Part shown: in pieces, positions 56,950 through 64,000 of the stretch
Layout of the letters: each line of letters starts with the position of its first letter
How positions within the stretch are numbered: the stretch's first letter is position 1
Assembly (NCBI RefSeq): GCF_000711695.1
Contig: NW_013546996.1
Location: 62,001-126,000, forward strand
Source of the DNA: Tilletiaria anomala UBC 951
Lineage: Eukaryota > Basidiomycota > Exobasidiomycetes > Georgefischeriales > Tilletiariaceae
Direction: 5' to 3'
DNA length: 64,000 nt
Notes under the pieces: model-generated
Seen by the model: the letters and a program-made list of their open reading frames with translations, nothing else
The model's database searches: none
Told to the model about the DNA's origin: nothing
Position numbers and translations under genes: made by a program

Positions 56950-58291
56950 CTTTGCGCTTCAAGGTGATCGGTGTTAGATGGCTTGCTGGCGACAGCAGAG
57001 TGGCCCAAGGCTGCCACGGCCGACGGTGATGCCTGCACTATCGTCGGGTGGGCAGCGGTGCACCGGGACTGAACGGTGAAGCAGCGGGTTGGGGAGAGCG
57101 CATTTGATGCAAACTTGATGCGTGAGGACAGAAATGAGCAGCTAGCGGATGGATGATGAAAGCGGGTTACAGCTGGCCATTGATTAAGTGAGTCGAGCGT
57201 CCGCGTTTGGTGATGGTCATCACACAGTCTCTGAGAGTCACGGCCTTTCTGTCGGTTTCTATCCGCTCCACCCGCAGGGACTCATCATCGTCCATATTCC
57301 GGAGCGCCAAGCATTATTTCGCCTTCGCGTTATCGATGAACAAAAGAGGATCGCTTGGACCTGCAGTTTTTTGTGCCGAGACTTTTCCCCTTGATTTCCA
57401 TGTGCGGTTCCTTTCCCACGCAATTCTTTTTTTGTATGCCCCTCTACTGATGCCCAAGCACTCAACAAGCTGGCCCTGTAACAAACGTCCCAGCCCAACC
57501 AGAACGACCCGTCTGGCCTTGTCGTGCCGGCCGTGCATATGTATGTATAAAAGCGACGATCCGATTAATTTGGCACGTCGTGATTGCATTTACAAAAGAA
57601 AACCATTGTAGACATGCTGCGGTGTTGCGAGTCGCGAGGGATGGTAAGCCGATCGGAAGGCGCAGCATCCACCTCCAGACGGGCATCCAAAGTGTGTGTC
57701 ACTGCCACATGGAGAGTCCATGATCAAGCAATTGCGGCAGCACGGCGAACATTTTAGAAAACGAACAGAGGACCGAAGAGGAGTGACCGAGACATGGGCT
57801 GCATCCCATTGCGTCACACGGCAGCAGTGTGCACGCGCCCTGAGCCGTGACGCCACCGCCAAGAAACCAAGATGGGGGTCGCGACACCCAGTCGCCGGCA
57901 TTACAACTGTGTCCCGGCGGCCCATTCCTCTTCCTTTGCTGGGAGGCGAGTGGCTTTGGTTGCATTCTGGGTTTACGGCACTCACCGCTTTATACGCAGT
58001 CCCGCTTCGGCACGGCCGCTGGCGAGCGGCCACTGCAGCAGTGACCCACACATCTTTCCGGCCGCGACTCGTACGCAAGCAGAGGAACGAGGACAGTGGA
58101 TAGTAGGGTGGCGCAAGGCGAGCTAGGGTCAGTATGACACACTCCGTGGAGCAGTCTACATATTTAAGCAGTGCTCTCCACTACGGAATACAAGGAAGTA
58201 TATTATCATCGTTTTTTTATTAGGGTTACAGTGTGATTGACGGTCAATTGAATCCCATTCCCGACTAAGGCTTTGCACAGGATGCGGTTAC
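56950..58291. other. Non-coding stretch, no gene recognised
   Basis: It starts with the upstream region of the Ser-rich gene. A TATA-like box (tataaaag, 57546-57553, plus strand) stands out, but no coding sequence follows in range. Frames on both strands around 57590-58100 are open by chance-like composition and have no domain. Confidence 0.45.
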
Positions 58292-58378
58292 TTTACAAAT
58301 AGGTTTGCGTGGTGTGGGTCTGATACCACTTTCGTGGAAGCCTTTAGCCCCGTTCCGCTCGAGCGTTTGGTGCTTCTC
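58292..58378 (+). repeat. Left arm, block 1, of a diverged inverted repeat
   Basis: Reverse-complement match to about 60808-60891 with scattered differences. Shared runs include aataggtttgcgtgg, gggtctgata and agccccgttccgctcgag. The match starts at about 58292 and ends near ttggtgcttct. Confidence 0.8.
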
Positions 58379-58858
58379 AGGTCATGTGCCCCCTGCAACC
58401 TTGGCACTTGCGGCTTAGCTTGCACTCCTTCACTTTTAACTTCCGTGCCTTCACCTTGGACAATATGCACATCGTCTATTTGGCCCTTGTGCTCTACAAC
58501 TTCCCTGCCTGCTCTCCTTGTGTCACGCATGCGACATAGACGGCTTAGCACGAATTATCTCGGACAATCTGGCACCGACGCGAGCATATTGACTATTTGT
58601 CCTCTTCATTGATCCCAGAGTCGCTCGTCTGCCAAGCTGCAGTTTTTTACAGAGTTCTTATGCTTGACATTAACATTACTTTGGGACATGGCCGCTCAAT
58701 GACGCCATACCAGAGGCGCGTAGGCGTTACTGATTAACGTTTACAGAGTCATACATTTGGATTCAGGTGCATCCTTGAGCTGAAGCAGGAATTGAGCCTC
58801 ATCAAACGAATGCCTTTCAACTCAAGGAAGACGATCGTGGTTCACCTTGGTTATATGC

Positions 58859-58938
58859 TCTCTGAAAGGACCGTTCCTCCATCATAGCAAGAACGAAGAT
58901 TCCGCAAGGATACCCTTCTCTTTACTTGGGACAGTCAC
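58859..58938 (+). repeat. Left arm, block 2, of the same inverted repeat
   Basis: Matches the reverse complement of about 60731-60810, with shared runs such as ctctgaaag and gattccgcaaggat, then cttgggacag. In the right arm the two blocks are adjacent. In the left arm they are separated by about 480 bp (58379-58858). Confidence 0.78.
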
Positions 58939-60730
58939 GGCTGCTTCCCAGAGTCTTTGCCGTCTTCCAATAACACGAGTCTGATGTTGGCTACCTTCGG
59001 AATCCTCCCTACATACACCAAGCGCAGCTCCAGTTCGATCTGCAGAAGAAGCTGATTTTTGGAAGCAGCAATTCTTCCATCCAATGCATAAATTCCTTCT
59101 CTAGAGAGGCCGGACGGACTGACTGCCTGTCAAAGTCTCGTCACGGAAATTGGCACGGCCACAAGCGAGGCCTATGCCGTAATCTTTGCTCAACTGTCTC
59201 AGCTTCATCAAACAAGGTGCTTTCATTTCTGGAGAATATTGAATGAGAGGAACACGCCACAGCGTTCACTGGTGAAGCCCCTTCAATCTCTGTTCAGCCA
59301 GATCCCAAGCTTTCGCTTGGGAAGAGCGACCTTGTCAACAATAAATGGCTGCACAAAGGCACAGCTGGAAGTATCAAGACGGCTGCAAGCCGAGGACGAA
59401 GCAGATCGCGCCATTACAAAGGAAAAGTGGCGCAATGTTTGCTCCCTTTGTGGCCACCAACTCAGTGTTCCTTCCGCACAGTGGTGGAGCATGTGCGGGA
59501 CCTATATGCGGCAAATAGAGCGACGGAATTCAGGCATCTTACACACAATTCCAACGCCGGCAATGCGAAAGAGAATGTAATGAGAAAGCTAAAGCTCCAG
59601 CTTTGGTCAACTCCGGCCCACCGACGAAGAAATACCACCAGGCTCAAAGAAGGCGCTGCATACAATAGGATAATCTGACGATACATGCAGCTGCCAAAGG
59701 CACTTTTTCTTACAGCGAACCGCAATCGTGAGGCGTTACACGTCCGATGCGGCTTTGACCCCGGCATCTGACTTGCTCAACTCTGCTCCGCTACGGTGTT
59801 ATCGCTTCTCCGCTACAGTGCTATCTTCCATCTCCGCCCATACAGCACGCGCACACCATGTAGCTTGTAGTCGCGGTGGAGGGCTTGAGGCACCGGAGAT
59901 AGCGCAGGGCCACCGAGACGAAGTTCCAGAGCTCAAGGGAACCGTATCCGGAACTAGCTGCAGGCAAATGCAATAGTATACTGCTAGTTGCCTAAACAAG
60001 CGCGGTTTAGCGGCAGTATAACGCGGCTTCTACTCTCTTTCCCTTTGCACGTCAATCTGACAGCCTTAACATCAGCCTGTGATAGAAGATTGCTCTTGCT
60101 GCCAGGGCGCGGGCAGGTTCGCGCAAGATGGACTGAGGCGGTCAAATGGGCGCAAGCGCTGAAGCTGAGGTGGCAAGCGCTGGAACCAAGGGAATCGAAC
60201 GAAGTAGTCTGTCGAATCATCATCCCTGATGTTCCACCTGAATATGAAAGCTCATGACATTGCGCGGTCGTGGGGCGTGACATTTTGAAGATGTGGTCAC
60301 TTTACGTGCGCGAGTTTCGAAGAAATTAAAGCACAACTCACTTCCGAGGACCGGAAGACACGACGAAAGCGACGGCCACAAAAACGTACTATCCATACTC
60401 GCAGTGAGATCTTTTGAATCGCATTCCTTTTGCCGTCACGATCACGTTTAGACCCTTCATCGACTCTGTTTGGACTGTAGAAGCAACACTTTTTTGGGGA
60501 AAGCTCGTACGTTGCTTTGATGCCACTGCATCTGACTTTCAGTAGGGGCCACGGGACGCGTTTGGGAATCGAATCCAATGATGAATCTTGGCTCATTGCC
60601 ATATGATGCACCAGGCGCCTCCTTTCACCGTAGTCGAGCAAATACAATTCCGGAACCGGATCGACCGTGCGCCCGGCAAGGCAAAGCGACCATTGTTTGA
60701 ACGTCGACCTGAACGTGACAGTTGACAATG
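58939..60730. other. Interior of the inverted-repeat region, no gene recognised
   Basis: About 1.8 kb with short frames. One plus-strand frame (59239-59580) has a CxxC (NVCSLCGHQL). None has a recognisable transposase or other domain. It may be the decayed inside of a DNA transposon or unrelated sequence between two opposite copies of a repeat. Confidence 0.35.
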
Positions 60731-60891
60731 GCTGTCCCAAGCGAAGAGACAAGCATCCTTGCGGAATCCTTCATTCTTGCTCCGATGCAGGGACGGTGCT
60801 TTCAGAGCCACCAAAAGCTCGAGCGGAACGGGGCTAATGTTTTCCACAAAAAGTGCTATCAGACCCGCCCCACGCAAACCTATTGGTGAAA
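60731..60891 (-). repeat. Right arm of the inverted repeat (blocks 1 and 2 contiguous)
   Basis: Reads on the minus strand as block 1 followed directly by block 2, mirroring 58292-58378 plus 58859-58938. Open frames on this strand run through and beyond the arm (60593-60877 and 60297-60752) but no protein family was recognised. Confidence 0.8.
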
Positions 60892-61362
60892 CGTAAGTGC
60901 CATATTATATGGCTCTATGAAGGCAGTTGGCAAGCCAGACCGTTCGCACAGCCCGTGGAGTCGGATGACGAATGCCCCCCCCCCCACTCCTCTGTCTGGA
61001 TCGAGACCGAGCACGTAAGCAACCCAAGCAAGTAGATTGCTTGGGTTGGAAGGATAACTACGCGAAACCACCTGTATTGTTGCAACTCGTCCAAAAGGCA
61101 AAAGGGCTCTGGACGAGACAAAAGTCTCCACTGCTGACGAAGAGAATGAGCCCAAAATGAAAAAAGGACCGTCTTGCTTGCCTCGACCCTCATGCCATCG
61201 CTGCCCGGTTTATGCAATGCAATTTAACGTAACGTAATGTAACGTAATCGTCATTGAAAGAATCGCGACGCATCTGTGGAAGCGCGACGGGAAGAGGCGT
61301 GTTGCAGCAGGATCCCCCATAAAGCGCTCTTCCCGCATGCCTGCATGCATTTATCAATTCCT
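60892..61362. other. Downstream region of SLY1
   Basis: It holds a short C tract (about 60977-60985) and the SLY1 3' UTR. A pentanucleotide array lies at 61225-61249. No gene recognised. Confidence 0.45.
61225..61249. repeat. Five pentanucleotide units (taacg type)
   Basis: Units taacg, taacg, taatg, taacg and taatc follow each other, about 115 bp past the SLY1 stop codon. A simple microsatellite. Confidence 0.85.
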
Positions 61363-63810
61363 TCAGCTCGACTTGAGCGCGAGGTTACCCAGCACTTTAC
61401 AGAACTGACTGGGCGACAGGATCTCCGTCGCGCCGTACGTGATACGTCGCAGTTGCGCGCTGCCGACCTGCTGCGCACGCATGCGCGCCGCGTACTCCTG
61501 CAAATTGGTGTATTCGAGGTAGCTGCCGCCCCCGACGACAAAAACAATCACCTCGTTGAACGCCTGGCGCGCCTTTGTCCCGCCGACAGTGCCGGCCGTG
61601 GCGGCGCCGCCTCGCGCGTTGCGCACCTGTTTCGGGTCAAAGTAGAGGTAGTCGTCTGTCTCCTGCAGGGCCTGTACCGACGCGCTCTGTGGGTCCATCA
61701 GGCTGCCGACAATACGCGTAACCGTTTGGTCTTTCTGCGCCGGCAGGAAGTTTTTGACGCCCGCGACGAGGTTGTCCAACCCGCTATCCTTGAGCCGGTC
61801 AGTCAGCCGGCTGCTGATGGCGGAAAAGCCTTTGAACAGCTCGCCGCTTGCCGATGGCTGCGCGGCCGGCGCTGACGCCATCATCGTCATGCGCGTCAGC
61901 TCTCGGATCCTGTGACAGGGCAAAAAGCAAGGGAGGGTACAAAGAGAGGAGAGGCGAGGGTGAGAAAAGGAACGGAATGGGAAGCCTGTATGCGAGGGGT
62001 GCTGTGCCAATCGACTCACTTCTTGACATACTGCAGAGGCCGCAGGTCGGCGCCGGCTTCCTGCAGCGCCTTTTCAAAGTCGGCGATGTCCGCCTTGCCG
62101 AGGACCGAGTCAGGCGCGCTGAGGTAGAAGATGATAAACAGACGCAGCTTGTCCTCCGCGGCGACCTCCTTGAGCTCGGGGTTCCTGATGGCCTCCAATA
62201 CCTGCAGTTTGCTCTGACGCATAATCGTCTCCTCCATCTGGAAGAGCGTGTCGAGGCCACGCGACTTGATGCCCTGCAGGAGCGCCGTGGCGATGTTCAT
62301 ATGTGTGTCGATCGTCTGCTTGCGCGCCGTCAGCTCCGGCAGCGCCGTGATGGCGGCCTTGAGGTGTGCCGCGTTGGACGATAGGTCGAGCTGTTGCACG
62401 TCATCCATGCTGCTGATCCCCGTCGAGCGCGTGATCTCCGCCGCGTCCGTCTTGTACCGGTTCAGCTCCGTGTCGATGTCCTCTGCCACCTGCGGGAAAG
62501 GTGTTCCCGCATTGCGCGCCCAAAAGTAGTCCTTGGCGTCCAGGTCGTAAGCGCGCTTTTGCTTCTTATCATTCTCCGATGTCTCGACGGTGACGCGGTT
62601 GAGGTTCATGTCCAGCACGTCGTTCACCAGCGCTTGGTAGGTCCATGAGTGCGACAGCATCGGCACCAGATCGATGTTCCGGTCCAGGATCACAAGCACT
62701 TATTCGAGAGGGAGAAAGCGTTGTTAGTCCCTGTTCGTGCACCATCGGCCAGTAGGTGCAACCCGGGCATGCTCGTGCAACACGACACTCACACGGCCGT
62801 TGAGCGCTCCAAGCGCTCAAAGAACCCGCTGCTGCATCTCCGCCACCGCCGAACAGATCGCTGCTGCCGCGTGTGCCGCTCATATGGTCCCGCAGCTTGC
62901 CCTCGAGCTTGCGAGCGACGAGCTCGGCAGCATTGCCTCGCGGCGAGCGGATGATGGGCAGGTTGGACTGGCCAAAGGTGGCGAGGATGGAGAAGAGCCC
63001 TTTCGCGATGCGGTCCGTCTCGTCCTCCACCTCGAGCTCTCCGCTCTTGGGGTCGTTGAGGATCTCGTACGTGCAGATGGATGAGTCGCTACCGCTGCCA
63101 GTGCTTGCTGCTAAGCCGTTCAGGCCCTTCTGTTGCGCAGCGGCTGAAGTTGCCTGCGCCTGCGGCTGCGCCGGAAGGAGCGAGAAGAGAGAGTTCTCGA
63201 GAACGATAAAGTCGAGGTACTGATCGTACACCTGCTCGATGCTTGCTTCTGACCCGTCCTTCGAGATGATCGAGGCAAATTCCTCGAGCTGCGCCCGCGT
63301 AACGGATGTGGTAAAGTTGACGTAGGCGGATTCGTACGTCGATCGCGCAAGGTCCTGCATGCGATCCAAAGAGTGCCAAAGGGGGTGTGGTGTCAGTTCC
63401 AAGCGTGAAATGCGACTGCAGCGCAGCGCACGCACCTCTGCTATTCGCTTAAAGTTCTCCGTCTTGGGTGCTACAAAGTATATGGCGGGAACGTCGGGCA
63501 GCGGTGGGCGATCGGAAAGGAGCTGAAGGTGGAGCGTGACGCCGTGGTCCTTGAGGTCCTGGACGCGCAGACTAGTCGCGAGGATATCCTGGCTGGTCTT
63601 ATCCATGACGAGTACCTTCCAGATTGATGGGCCGGCGGGCAGCTGCGGCGTCGGCGCTGCATTTCTGCTCGCTGCTGCTGAGGAAGTGGATGCGTTGTTC
63701 GTGGTCGCCTTAACTTGCGCGGCAGAGACGGGGTGGTTAAAGTTGAGCAGCGACAGCAGCGAGGAAACCTGTGCCTCTCGCAACGACGGCGGTGCAGTGG
63801 AGGCGGCCAT
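61363..63810 (-). CDS. SLY1: SLY1/SCFD1, Sec1/Munc18 protein of ER-Golgi fusion
   Basis: Four exons: 63436-63810, 62793-63354, 62020-62698 and 61363-61909, 720 residues, phases consistent. Joins restore family sequence: [35 protein letters not shown] and QYVKK|IRELTRM. The second acceptor is AAG rather than CAG or TAG. Landmarks: [72 protein letters not shown], and near the end [16 protein letters not shown]. Family knowledge: Sly1 binds the syntaxin Sed5 and promotes SNARE assembly on ER-Golgi membranes. Length is close to yeast Sly1 (666); extra residues are Ala/Gln/Gly linkers. The ATG at 63810 was chosen because the frame has no ATG further upstream within the window. Confidence 0.93.
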
Positions 63811-64000
63811 GGCGATCGCAAGTTGGCACGTCCAGCTCCCGAGGGCAGCGGCGTAAGCTCCAGGCGTCCAAGGCGTGCCTGTTCGTCGCAGAGCTGGTGG
63901 TGCAAGAGAGTCCTGCCAGGCGGGCGCCAAGCTTGTGTTCAGGTAGCTTTCAAGGCGGGAAGGTAGGATGAAGGTGCCAGAAGAGGTACACGCCGGCTCT
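63811..64000. promoter_or_regulatory. SLY1 upstream region, cut by the window end
   Basis: 190 bp of GC-rich sequence upstream of the SLY1 start. No TATA box or operator recognised. Confidence 0.4.

Noticed and set aside
57546-57553. TATA box tataaaag as evidence for a gene at 57.6 kb
   Set aside because: No coding sequence or splice structure follows on the plus strand.
60161-60240. T-arm-like sequence (minus strand ttcgattccc) suggesting a tRNA
   Set aside because: No matching A box or cloverleaf could be drawn upstream.

Overview
The window is fungal nuclear DNA, most likely from a basidiomycete of the smut lineage (Ustilaginomycotina). Genes are dense on both strands and carry many short GT-AG introns (58-127 bp) in otherwise conserved genes. 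Low-complexity Ser/Ala/Gln/Gly extensions flank conserved cores. No rRNA, CRISPR or plasmid feature is seen, and I recognised no tRNA gene. The lineage is an inference from gene structure and protein style.

Layout, left to right. 0-6.3 kb: the 3' part of an ERV2-like sulfhydryl oxidase, the ERAD subunit HRD3/SEL1L, and the tRNA methyltransferase TRM7 (convergent with HRD3). 6.3-9.0 kb: no gene recognised. 9.0-12.2 kb: a possible Mediator Med27-like gene, divergent from the peroxisomal RING peroxin PEX12. 12.2-16.6 kb: gene-poor, with unassigned coding-like stretches. 16.6-21.6 kb: ELG1 (PCNA unloader), divergent from COA1 (cytochrome oxidase assembly). 23.9-27.0 kb: TAF4 and the tRNA A34 deaminase subunit TAD2, convergent. 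27.9-33.1 kb: a very long CDC14 phosphatase, divergent from a small secretory thioredoxin-like protein. 33.3-45.5 kb: a VWA8-type AAA/VWA protein, then the large inner-ring nucleoporin NUP192, divergent from EMG1 (rRNA methyltransferase). 47.9-57.0 kb: a membrane-anchored PDI-like protein, an NR2C2AP-like discoidin-fold protein divergent from DUS4 (tRNA dihydrouridine synthase), a BAP31-like ER protein, and one unrecognised serine-rich gene. 57.0-61.4 kb: no host gene recognised; it holds a diverged inverted repeat. 61.4-63.8 kb: SLY1 (SM protein of ER-Golgi fusion).

The genes are housekeeping genes and do not form one pathway. Two themes recur. Secretory-pathway biology is represented by ERV2, HRD3, two thioredoxin-fold proteins, BAP31 and SLY1. 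RNA modification is represented by TRM7, TAD2, DUS4 and EMG1. Exon joins given here were worked out by hand from splice-site sequence, reading phase and family conservation; phases agree in every multi-exon model. I found no cluster that looks like a new defence, mobile or metabolic system. The most unusual items are the duplicated motif in the CDC14 tail, the NR2C2AP-like gene, the frame-preserving stop-free introns in PEX12 and VWA8, and the inverted repeat at 58.3-60.9 kb.
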